A stretch of 64,000 nt of DNA from contig OY829543.1 in the NCBI GenBank assembly GCA_963691705.1, positions 45,702,855 to 45,766,854 on the forward strand. The letters are read 5' to 3'. The DNA comes from Viola odorata. Lineage: Eukaryota > Streptophyta > Magnoliopsida > Malpighiales > Violaceae. The position numbers and the translations under genes are program-made. Positions 55,387-64,000 of the stretch are shown piece by piece; the stretch's first letter is position 1; each line of letters starts with the position of its first letter. Below the pieces are notes generated by a model. The model saw only the letters and a program-made list of their open reading frames with translations, searched no databases and was not told where the DNA came from.

Positions 55387-56500
55387 AAGCCTACTGGTTT
55401 AAATCATCATTTGTGAGACTCAAGATCCAATACAAGTGTAGGCTCAACAAATATAAAGAAAATAAAGCACTAACAACAATTATGAATGATATGCAGTCAC
55501 AAATAACAATGTTCGTATGACAACAGTAGTACACACCCGCTACTGAAAATGATCAGCTAAGGAAATAATTTATATATGCAGAGATGTGTTTTTGCAGCTC
55601 AGCCAACTCATGATCCACTTCCACTACTTCTTCTGGAAAGATCATCAAAAGCCAACAACCAATTTTCCAAATCAGGCACAATGATAGAAAAAAAAAGAAA
55701 GGATTCAGCATATGTACACCTAGAAACTATGAAATAGAGTTAACCATAAGACTTAGACCAAGCACTACACTGGATTCTGCTGAAGAGTACCCATTGATTG
55801 ATAAAAATCATAGCTTTAAATAGATTTTAGCAGTAGAAGAAAATTAGTAACTTTCTTACCCTAATCATTGGCTATCCACTTATTGGTAAATATTAACAAA
55901 TCAACGCTCAAGTGGAAAAAGATATCAAAATTTGAGAATGTCATGTCAACAAAACAACAAAGCTGAAGTTTTCTTAAATCAAAGACACGATTTTCAATTC
56001 CAAGACATCATTACCTCAAGAAAGCCAAGTATTTTGTTTGAGTATTGCCACAGAGATTTTCCACTGCATCCTTCAAATCAAAGAGCTCACAACACAGCTT
56101 ACGGATCCCCTACAGCAATGAACTTATTCAACACACAGGAAAAATGCATCTACTATATCACAGTAAGTATCCAAAATCTCACCAATGAATGCAATAAGAA
56201 AGCCATATACAAACTCTTTATGTAGAACGAAAAAGGGTTCTGGATTTTTCGACATAAGGAAGCATAATCTCATATATAAACCACGAAACAATTACACAGA
56301 GAAAACCCAGATGCAATTGAGCTTGAATAAGAGAGAACCCAGATTCAAACTTTCAAACTTTACTGAAAGAACATACTAATTTGAGGTCAAAACTTAACAA
56401 TTATAGCTCAAAATGCTGGAACAAACCCTATTTACCCAAAATTGAGAAGAAACAGAAAAATAAGCAGAGAAAAATAGAAGAACACAAATTAGGGTTTTAC
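55387..56500. other. MULE B interior between transposase and right arm
   Basis: Leader or promoter side of the transposase. AT-rich, with short ORFs that have no recognisable motif. No separate gene is supported. Confidence 0.4.
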
Positions 56501-56618
56501 CTGATTGAAATTGCAACGGCGAAGAAGGAGAGAACAGAGGTGTTGTCGTGGTGTTGTCAGTGTGGGCGAGATGTGGGAGCGAAAGGGAGAAGGAAAGGTG
56601 TGTTGTGATTTCTTGTAA

Positions 56619-56735
56619 GTGAAATGAGAGAAAGGAAGAGAAAGGACATGTTCGTGAGTGAAATGAGAGAAAGGAAGAGAAAGGACATGTTCGTGAGTGA
56701 AATGAGAGAAAGGAAGAGAAAGGACATGTTCGTGG
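56619..56735. repeat. 39-bp tandem repeat, three copies
   Basis: Unit begins GTGAAATGAGAGAAAGGAAG and contains GGACATGTTCGTGA; starts at 56619, 56658 and 56697. It lies in the right arm of MULE B and has no counterpart in the left arm. Confidence 0.92.
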
Positions 56736-56817
56736 AGGGAAAAAGAGGTTAACGGGGAATTTTGGAGCCAAAATGAATTTTTAACGGCATTAGTGTGAGG
56801 TCGTTGATAAGTGGGTG

Positions 56818-57503
56818 ATAATAATTTGTCTTCTGCCGAAGGATGTATGGCGGAGCAGCTCTTCTCAGATCAGTGTGCGCGACGGTCCACAGTACCTGCA
56901 ATGCGCCGGAGGGGGTCTCCGGCGGAAACACTCCGATGCTTAAGTCAGTATGTGTACTGAAATTGGCAGAGTTTTGGCCAGTCAAGTCCGCTTACCTACC
57001 TCCTTTGTGGGGGAGGTATTTATAGAAGAAAGGGGGCGTTCCCGCCCGAGTAAACGGGTACGGAGCTATCGCTCGCGTTAGGGTCTGTGATTCGCCCTTA
57101 TCGTGATACGCTACCTTGGCGGTAGGTGTTTAGGTAGATATTGCCGCGGTAGGATAATGGCCGGAGCGTTAATCCTGACGCGTGGTTTCCTCTGGGGGTG
57201 AGATAACTCCTTGAGCCAAGCAGGAGGTCAGTGAGAGGAGCCGGTAGGGCCCCGTTAGCCTTTGTAGCGTTAGCCTTTGGGGAAGGTAGCAATCTTGTCC
57301 CTATCGTGGTGGTGCGAAACAGTAGCCATGCCTCTTCTCACCGGGTGAAAGACGAAAATACCCTTTCTTTTAGGTGAATTGTTATCATAAGCCCAACTGA
57401 AAATGAGCCCGAGTGTTTACCAAGGGCTAACGTTCCTTCTCTTACGGAGAGTCCCTCTAAGTACCGAGGTGGTTTTGCCTCAGAAGATGGTCCTGACGGT
57501 TTT
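56818..57503 (+). other. Start of GC-rich segment, LTR- or promoter-like
   Basis: Base composition changes visibly at about 56818. A TGTCTTCTGCCGAAGG start at 56827, a TATTTATAG box at 57017-57025 and the lack of an ORF suggest the 5' LTR of a gypsy-type element, or a promoter block. No LTR end, primer-binding site or second LTR was identified, so this is tentative. TATAAATC (57513) follows just before the first small ORF. Confidence 0.35.
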
Positions 57504-57581
57504 TTGTCAGAATCTATAAATCAGAGATTTCTCTGTGCCAATTTGTTCGCATTTTCACGTTCTTTCTTTCCATATTTCGCC

Positions 57582-57965
57582 ATGGATGAATTGACTCGCA
57601 ATTTCCTGATCTCTAAAACTCTGACCCTGAAGAATCTTACTGAGGGTGATATCGGCTTCCTGGAGAGGATGATCACCAAGACCTCCGAGGATGTCCTGGA
57701 GTTGCAGGGGGTGCTAACCCCTATTCTGTCTAGACAGCTGGGAATAACTCTGGAGGATTTTAATCCCCTAGAGAGTTTGGCGAAACTGGCCACTATCAGT
57801 GCCCACCTTGATGTGGTGGCCTCGATGCTGCAGCAGAGGAAAGATCTGCTGGCCTGCTGCCTAAAGGGCATGAGAGCTTGCTCTTCCGAACTGACCTCCG
57901 TCGCTGACGCTTTAAGGGAGGTTCCCGTTGTGCCAGGGGAAGATGATGCGGGGTCCAATATCTGA
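57582..57965 (+). CDS. Small helical protein of unknown function (array module 1)
   Basis: 127 aa, intact, starting MDELTRNFLISKTLTLKN. I do not recognise the family. The sequence looks wholly alpha-helical, with leucine-rich stretches (LESLAKLATISAHLDVVASM and ELTSVADALREV), no signal peptide and no membrane segment. ATG 57582 is preferred over an upstream in-frame Met because it follows a TATA-like TATAAATC by about 70 nt, with a plant-type GCCATGG start context. Poly(A)-like AATAAATAA follows about 75 nt after the stop. A 16-nt word upstream (AGCCCAACTGAAAATG, 57390-57405) recurs upstream of the next module. It is part of a transposon-associated array, so it may be an accessory gene of a gypsy-type element. 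Confidence 0.5.
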   Translation: MDELTRNFLISKTLTLKNLTEGDIGFLERMITKTSEDVLELQGVLTPILSRQLGITLEDFNPLESLAKLATISAHLDVVASMLQQRKDLLACCLKGMRACSSELTSVADALREVPVVPGEDDAGSNI

Positions 57966-58452
57966 CCGCTGGCTTCGCTTCTTCTCGTTGTTTTACTTAT
58001 GCTTCTTGTACATATTTGAACGCTAAGGCCACCTGGCCATAAATAAATAACTGTCTCTGCTTTTTCCCAAGTCTTCTCTTTTTCTTGCGTGGTTGCTTGC
58101 TTTATTGGTTGGAAATATTTGTCATGAGCCCAACTGAAAATGGGTCTTCCTCGGGACATTGTATTGCAGTGGTCGTGTTCCGGGAATTAGCAATGAATGC
58201 TCTGTCTTGACTGTTACAGGGCCGTCTTTTCAGTGGCAGGTGGTTGGGCGGTTCTTTGGTGCCCTTTGATTGGTGCGTTCAACGAGCAGATGCGCCTGTG
58301 ACGGATCGGATTCTGCAATTGCAGTTATTTTTCCCAAGCGTCTTAATTGATTTTTCAGGGATCGAAGTGCTTACTCGGCTATATAAGGGAGTTTGGTTTC
58401 CCTTTCCTGTTCATCTTCATCCTTTTCCTTCTTTTTTGCTTTTGCAGGTGAC

Positions 58453-58875
58453 ATGGCAGATTTTTATTTCTTAAGTTCCATGGATCGCGACTCCTTGCCG
58501 ACTCCCCCGACTTCGCCGAACTCAGATCATCCCCCTCCTTCGCCACCATGGAGGCCTCCGGTCCGCCGAAAGGGTCGTAAGAGGCAGGGGAAACGGACTT
58601 CCCAGACGCCCTTTGCGACTTTGGCTTATTTTGGTTCTGCTATTCAAGAGGGTGGCAAACATTTTTCTTCCCCTGATTGCTCGCTGAACGAGGATTTTTC
58701 CATCAGTGCTGGTGTGGGGTTGGCAGATTCGAGTGTCAAAGAAAAGTCATGCCCGTTAGGGTCCTGCCCAGAAAGGGAGGCAGACCAGCCTGTCCCGAAT
58801 GCTGACGGAAGGATGCCATTCCTTGATGATGACGGGGTTTATCACCATGGCATTTACTGGCCTGATGAGGATTAG
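58453..58875 (+). CDS. Small basic/proline-rich protein of unknown function (array module 2)
   Basis: 140 aa, intact, starting MADFYFLSSMDRDSLPTPPT. Residues 17-40 are proline-rich; 41-55 are strongly basic (VRRKGRKRQGKRTS), a likely nuclear-localisation or nucleic-acid-binding segment; the C-terminus is acidic and aromatic (LDDDGVYHHGIYWPDED). A CTATATAAGG promoter box lies at 58379-58388 and AATAAA at 58911-58916 after the stop. The start is the Met after a possible leader acceptor (TTTTGCAG, ending 58448). The word AGCCCAACTGAAAATG recurs upstream at 58127-58142. I do not recognise the family; its own promoter and terminator signals suggest separate expression. Confidence 0.5.
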   Translation: MADFYFLSSMDRDSLPTPPTSPNSDHPPPSPPWRPPVRRKGRKRQGKRTSQTPFATLAYFGSAIQEGGKHFSSPDCSLNEDFSISAGVGLADSSVKEKSCPLGSCPEREADQPVPNADGRMPFLDDDGVYHHGIYWPDED

Positions 58876-59372
58876 CCGTTTTGCATTGTACCCGCCTATT
58901 GGCGTTTTATGAATAAAATGATGATTTCTACTTTTCCTTTTTTGTCGTTACTTCCGTTAGCCTGCTGGTTCTTGGTGATAGCTAACGCAAGCGGTGGGCC
59001 TGACTGAGGCAATCGCTTCGCGGTTACTCTGACTGGGTCAATACTGTCTCGCCCTTTTGGGGAGTCTCGACGAATAACTTCTCTTTTTTCAAATTTCTTT
59101 AATGCGCTTCCACGTGGTCAACTTCTTTTACACACGTCTTCGCCCGATTGGTGACTCAATTAATGCGGTGGCATTTTTATCCTTTAAGAAGGGCCATTCT
59201 CCAATTTCTCAAAACTTTTGCCCTCACTTCGAATTTTCCTTTTTGTCTTCCTTCGTCTTCTTCTCCGAATACCTTTTCGGCCGCTCGTCACTGTCCGCCG
59301 ATTTCTCTGTGATTCTTCTCCTTTAAGGTATCAATTCATCCCTTCTCAGATTTCCTTTTTTGTTGGTTTGCT

Positions 59373-61634
59373 ATGGCTAGGAATAGACCTCGCCAGATTA
59401 TCTCTAGGCCCATGGATCCCGAGGTCGCCCAATCACCGAGTATTTTTACCTGCAATGTGGTTCTGAAAGCCGAATTGGAGGAACATGGTATTACCTTTCC
59501 TCCTGGGCATGAGCCTTCTATTCCCGGAAGTGATATGAGGCTTCATAATCTAGGGTGGGGCCACAGTAGGCTTCTTTATTTTAAAATGTTCCTTTATGGT
59601 TTCCGCTTTCTCGTTCATGAGTCGATACTAACTCTGCTGCGGGAGTATAGCCTTAATCCTGCCCAGATAACTCCTTCCTCTTGGTGTGCGGTTTATGCTT
59701 TTCTTCGCGCTTGCGAGCTGAAGAACATTTTTACCCCATCTATCAATTTGTTTCGCAAATTCTTTAGCATGATTTGCTACAATTGTTTAATCGAGATTAC
59801 TCCCCGGTGGGATGATGCGCTCGTGCAGTCGTTTTGGCAACGTTTTCATGGCTTCAAGAAGGGTGTAGCTGATTGGAAGAGCAGCTTCTTTGTTCTGGAG
59901 CTACCGTCACGTTTGTGGCGTATCAATTTCAATCAGGAACTGGCAGGCCCCATTTGGACAAATCCCGCGATTTTGTCTAGAACTGAGTTGGACCAGGCTA
60001 ACGCTTTGTTAGACGAGAATACCCACTACCGTATTCGTGCCTTTGCTCTGTTCAAGCCTCTGGAAGAGTACGTTATGGGTGGGCCTATTTCTTTCCATAT
60101 TTTCTTTACTTTGGTCCTCGCATGCTTTGTTTGCTATAAGAAGCTAACGGTTGATTCCCAGGTGACACTGGTACTCCTCTGAACGTAATACCGCTTCAAA
60201 CTTTACCGGGCTCAAGTCGGGGTGGCGTTCCTCCTTCGAGGAAGAGAACTAAAACAGTTGCCCGGGGAGGGCGAAGGCCCGTTAGCTCTGTACGAACTTC
60301 TCGCTTTGTGGAAAATTGGCTACTGGAGCGTCGCAAGGGGACGGACTCCAGGCCTGTCGCAACGATGGTAATTACTAGCGATGATGAAGATGCAGATGCT
60401 AAGTCAGACCTTTGCCATGCTTCTTCCCTTGCTGCTTCCCAGCGTCGGAAAAAACTTCGAGTGGCCTCTGGTGGACAAGCTACCGGGACATCTCCTGTGG
60501 ATGTGGCAACTGTTTCTACGCCTGCTGTTTCGTCTGAGGTGGGCGCCTCTTAGCCAACGGAAGCTGCTGAGGCGTTGGAAAAAGCTTGTTCTTCTTAGGG
60601 AGAGGCCCTACCGATGGAATGTCCTCCTCCCATGGCTGACGCTCCCGATTCTCCGATTGCTCATTGTATTCCTGACGTAGTGGTCACGCCTCCTGTGGTG
60701 GATTCGACTGCTGAGCTACCGCCTAAGGTTACTCCGCAGTTGTTTTTTACTCATTTCAAGAGTATTTTTCCTCAGGGCTCTTCTCCGCCTCCCTCAATCA
60801 ATCTTGGTCCTGACGGGGTCCCGACCTACCGTATGAATCTTGCGGGGTTTTGCTTTGATACCCTTCGCGTTGTCGGGGTTCCCCAACCTTTTTCTCGAGA
60901 TGAGTTTACTGCACCCTTGATAGGGGAGATGCTGAGTTCCAAAAAGGAGAAAGAGGAATTTCTTCTCCCTCAATCAATCTTGGTCCTGACGGGGTCCCGG
61001 CCTACCGTATGAATCTTGCAGGGTTTTGCTTTGATGCCCTTCGCGCTGTCGGGGTTCCCCAACCTTTTTCTCGAGATGAGTTTACTGCACCCTTGATAGG
61101 GGAGATGCTGAGTTCCAAAAAGGAGAAAGAGGAATTTCTTCAACTCCCTCACTCGGCATGCTTTCGCCATGTTCTGAATGATTCTCTGGACTTCTTCCAC
61201 CATCTGAATTATCAATTCGAAATTCACGGTCGCGAGTCACGTAATTTTTCCAGCGCATTGTGTGTTGCAAGGGTGCAGCTTGAGAAGGCGGTGGAGCATT
61301 CTAGGTTGCTGACGCGCCTCTGTGAATCGTCCCAAACGGAGTTGGACAGGGAAAAATCTATCGGGAAAGCTAAGATAGAAGTTCTGGAGGCGGAATTGGC
61401 GCTAGAAAAGAAGAAAAATCTCTTTCTCCGTGAAGAGATACTTGCTCGAGATGAGGGGTCTGCTAGGGCGTCATTAAAGGAAGAGTTATGGAGGCCTTCA
61501 TTTCTGGATTTACGTCCCGTTTCAAAGGTAACCCTTCGGATCTAGCCCAGGTAGCTGATTACATCTCTATCGTGATGGGTGAGATTAGCAAAGGTGACAG
61601 CGGTTCTTCTGGTCCTTCGGGGGAGAAAGTCTAA
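59373..61634 (+). pseudogene. Gypsy-associated 'putative gypsy-type transposon' protein, decayed paralogue (array module 3)
   Basis: Exon 1, 59373-60078 (start MARNRPRQIISRPMDPEV), carries the core domain: LGWGHSRLLYFKMFLYGFRF, SSWCAVYAFLRACELKNIF, WKSSFFVLELPSRLWRINFN. An intron at 60079-60161 splices to exon 2, with a basic stretch (PPSRKRTKTVARGGRR) and an acidic SDDEDADAK. Exon 2 contains two in-frame TAG codons (60551-60553 and 60596-60598), a 176-bp tandem duplication that shifts the frame, and a further frame change near 61490. Downstream remains a coiled-coil region (VEHSRLLTRLCESSQTELDR and on) and a tail ending ...GPSGEKV at a TAA at 61632-61634. Domain order, exon phase and FSRDEF..LIGEML match module 4. 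The family name (Transposase_28) comes from memory; no biochemical role is established. Confidence 0.75.
60789..61140 (+). repeat. 176-bp tandem duplication inside module 3
   Basis: CTCCCTCAATCAATCTTGG and the following sequence through GAGGAATTTCTT occur twice, 176 bp apart, with few differences. 176 is not a multiple of three, so the duplication breaks the frame. Each copy encodes MNLAGFCFD and FSRDEFTAPLIGEML. Confidence 0.92.
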
Positions 61635-62250
61635 CGCTAGCGATGGTGCCTGGGCCTTTCCTTATTTTTCTTGTTGTTGTCTCTTCTTTTGTTATTTCTT
61701 GAAAACCATTCGAACATTGTTTCTCTTGTAATAATGCTAACGCTTTGTATCCTTTGTCGCACTGTATGATATTACCGTTTATTCCTTCTTTATCTTCTTT
61801 GTACCATCGCGCCGTTTGGCAAGGCCAGCGCTGCTTTTTATGTTTTTTAATCAATCCCTCTGTCCCTCATTTAATGCGACTTGAAGGGTAATGATGAAAG
61901 AAGACACGTGTCCTTCCACAGAGAGGCGTTTGGAGCAAGCGTCTCCTAGGGAGTTGCGAATGCAGAAGCGTTTCGTCCTTATTTCAAATTTGCACCTTCT
62001 GGCGCGTGCCTTACTTTATGACGCGCTACCCCGCCACGTGTCTGCTGCTGACTGGTCGTGTCCTTTCAGGGTTATATCTATTGTTTCTTCTACCCTCTTT
62101 TCTTTTTCCATCTTTCCCTTATACGCTGTTGCCTTTGGATAAATACGTTGCGCCGCTCTCTCTTTCTGGTTCGAGACTCCTCGCGTTCTCTTTCACGAAG
62201 GTACAAGGTACACGTCTTTTTCTTTTCTCTTTGTTTCTTCCTTGTTGGCC

Positions 62251-64000
62251 ATGGCTAGAACTAAGAAATCCTCTGAAGAAGGAGACCCTCAAAGGTCCTC
62301 TGGGGAAGAAGTAATTGACACTACTCCCACTTCTCTGTACACGCTGCCCTTAATTAACCGTAGACTTGCTGGGTTTTCTGCACGATTTCCCAAGGAATAT
62401 CCCGTGCATCCTGCTTCTGAGTCGCTTCGACTGAACAACATTTTGCCCGGAAATAGTAGAATGCTGTATGCTAAGCTCTTCGATCATGGGTTTCGTCTCC
62501 CTCTTGACCCGCTTGTAAAATTGTTGTTGGCTGATTCTGATTTGGCCCCAGCTCAGTTGAGTCCTAACGCGATTTGCGTTGTTAGTGCTTTTGCCGCACT
62601 GTGCCGTTTCAAGGGAATAGAATCTCCCACTTTAGCATTGCTTCATGACATTTTCCAATTGTATTCCCGTAAAGGGGTGATATCGATATCGCCTCGCTAC
62701 GAAGACGGTTCTTTGAAGCCCTTTACCTGGAAACTTATGGGCATTGAGTCTTCCATTCCTCACTGGAAAGAGGAATTTTTTATTGTTGATCTGCCTGAGC
62801 CGTTGTGGAGGGTTGGCTTCAACGAAACAATTAAAGATGGGGCTTGGGGTCATTGGAAACCCCTTTCCGACCCGGAGGATGGCTGGTTGAAGACGCTGCT
62901 TCAATTTGATTTTAGTGTTGATGCCCGAAAAGTGGCCAACGGGTTGCCCGTGGAACAGTGCAAGAAGGGTGAGCGTTTGACCTTTTTCTTTTGCGTTGTC
63001 AGGAAGTACTAACGCTAACGTTTTGTGACTGTGCAGTGCCTCCGCCTGGTTGGGAGCCCGAGTATTTCCGGAGGAGAAGGAAACAGGAGGCGAAAAAGAA
63101 AGCTGCCGCTGAAGTTAGGGCTGCTGCTACTGCTAACGCCGAGGAAGGGGAGGCCACCGCTACCGCTAACGTTACGGGCCCTCGGGTTGTAAGACAGAAA
63201 CGGCCTAGGAAAGCACATGCTGCCCCCTCCGTTTCTTCCCAGACTGTTGTCTCTTCAGAGGCTACGGTTGATCCGATTCCTGTTGGGATTCCTCTTGTGT
63301 CCTCCACCACTCAGGTGAGCATTTTTCTTATTTTTAAAACTTTGTCTTTCTTTTTACACGATTTCCTTATCACGTCCTGTGCTATTTAGGAAGTCGTTGC
63401 TGCTTCTGTCCCCTCTACCTCCCAGGGAGATATGGGTATCGCTGATGTCCTTCGCAAGTGTCAGAAGAAGGCTCGCTATGATCTTCAGAATAGCCCTTCT
63501 TCCTCGGCCGCCAATCGTAGTTCGAGTGCCCTTGGGGGCGAGGGTGCGTCTGCTGATCTATCAGAACCTGTTGATTTTGGCGGTCAACCCCATGTGCCTC
63601 CTGGTTCTCCGATTCATTCTGCGCACACCCCAACGGGCTATGATTCTGATGCCCTTAATCCTGAGGTGCCCGGAGGTAATGAGGTCTCAATGCCTAACGT
63701 GGAGGGCTCCACTAGCCGGCCAACTTCTCCTGGTGCATTGTTCTTTGTTCCGATGCCTCATCCAACTATTACGAGGGGTGGCCCCGCCCCTGCCTTAATG
63801 GCTGGTATCTCTCCATACGAGCCTCCTCTCCTGCCAACTCATCACGTTAGCTTACGCTCCTTTAGGGACAGTATTCTGCAGTTTCCTGCCGATGCTGATC
63901 ATGAGACCGTGATTTCCTCTACCGCTTATCTAGTGGCAGAGATTTTGTCTCTTCCAAGAGAGAGGGATGCCTTTGTGGCTCGGGGCGAGCAGGGGTGCAT
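62251..64000 (+). CDS. Gypsy-associated 'putative gypsy-type transposon' protein, intact, 3' end outside window (array module 4)
   Basis: Exons 62251-62968, 63037-63314 and 63390 to beyond 64000, all GT..AG and phase-consistent, open to the window edge. Start MARTKKSSEEGDPQRSSGEE is chosen because module 3 also begins MAR and the preceding GCCATGG is a good plant context. Core domain about 60-230: LNNILPGNSRMLYAKLFDHG, SPNAICVVSAFAALC, WKEEFFIVDLPEPLWRVGFN. Exon 2 is basic (YFRRRRKQEAKKKAAAEV, then Ala/Thr-rich). Exon 3 is Pro/Ser-rich, then FRDSILQFPADADHETVISS and AYLVAEILSLPRERDAFVAR, matching the module 3 block before its coiled coil. ATAAATACG at 62140 may serve as TATA box. It is intact over more than 530 codons while its neighbour is decayed, which suggests recent activity or retained function. 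The exact role is unknown. Confidence 0.75.

Larger units (their letters stand above)
51366..56817. mobile_element. MULE B: two-gene Mutator-like element, right end truncated
   Basis: Left arm from GGGAAAAAGACATATTGGCA; 51520-51600 (CACCCACTTATCAACGACCT through TTTGGCTCCAAAATTC) recurs inverted at 56745-56817. The outer 150 bp or so of the left arm has no counterpart on the right, where the GC-rich array starts at about 56818. Inside are a GRF-domain gene on + and a MULE transposase on -, arranged convergently. The left arm starts exactly where copy 2 of the segmental duplication stops, so MULE B probably inserted into MULE A-derived DNA. Confidence 0.75.

Noticed and set aside
56619..56735. 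Regular repeats considered as a CRISPR-like array
   Set aside because: Units are contiguous with no spacers, and the context is a plant transposon arm; it is a plain tandem repeat.

Overview
This is a piece of a plant nuclear genome, almost certainly a eudicot. It is AT-rich, the genes carry many short GT..AG introns, three plant host genes can be recognised, and most of the rest is plant-type transposon sequence: hAT, Mutator-like (MULE), Stowaway/mariner, CACTA, and a gypsy-associated gene family. I cannot name the species. All coordinates and splice sites were read by eye; no alignment or database search was run.

Host genes. (1) An intact L-threonine aldolase gene on the + strand (coding exons within 11930-14621, 357 aa). 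Upstream of it lies a second, 5'-truncated copy (exons within 2183-3897) that has lost exon 1, the PLP-binding lysine and one splice acceptor. The two copies are a tandem duplication that also includes about 1 kb of downstream DNA. (2) A single-exon ALOG-domain gene of the LSH1/LSH2 type on the + strand (24585-25172, 195 aa), probably a nuclear regulator of development. (3) A large jumonji histone H3K4 demethylase gene of the JMJ14/15/18 clade on the - strand (41446 down to 33982, 11 coding exons, 1325 aa) with JmjN, JmjC, C5HC2 zinc finger, FYRN and FYRC regions.

Layout. 1-1830: decayed transposon-derived gene, - strand, interrupted by a 155-bp MITE. 2.0-5.0 kb: dead threonine aldolase copy and its flank, with a Stowaway insertion. 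6.4-9.4 kb: complete but inactivated hAT element with an exact 8-bp target duplication. 10.9-15.5 kb: working threonine aldolase and its flank. 15.5-23 kb: AT-rich intergenic DNA with Stowaway and hAT MITEs. 24-25.5 kb: ALOG gene. 27.0-28.2 kb: MULE-type long-hairpin element. 28.3-29.8 kb: CACTA-like remnant. 29.8-33.9 kb: AT-rich, no gene seen. 34.0-42.8 kb: JMJ gene and leader. 43.4-51.4 kb: a tandem segmental duplication carrying an internally deleted MULE (MULE A). 51.4-56.8 kb: a second MULE (MULE B) with a broken transposase on one strand and an intact GRF zinc-finger/membrane ORF on the other. 56.8-64.0 kb: visibly GC-richer DNA with four plus-strand gene modules, two of them tandem paralogues of the 'putative gypsy-type transposon' protein family; the last one is intact and runs off the window.

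How it fits together. The three host genes act in unrelated processes (threonine breakdown to glycine, organ and boundary development, chromatin demethylation) and are simply neighbours. The window is mainly a record of duplication and nested insertion: each threonine aldolase copy gained its own MITE after duplicating, MULE B landed in the second unit of the 6-kb duplication, and the GC-rich array interrupts the right arm of MULE B. The least explained parts are the GC-rich array of small self-contained gene modules at the 3' end and the GRF/transmembrane gene carried by MULE B.
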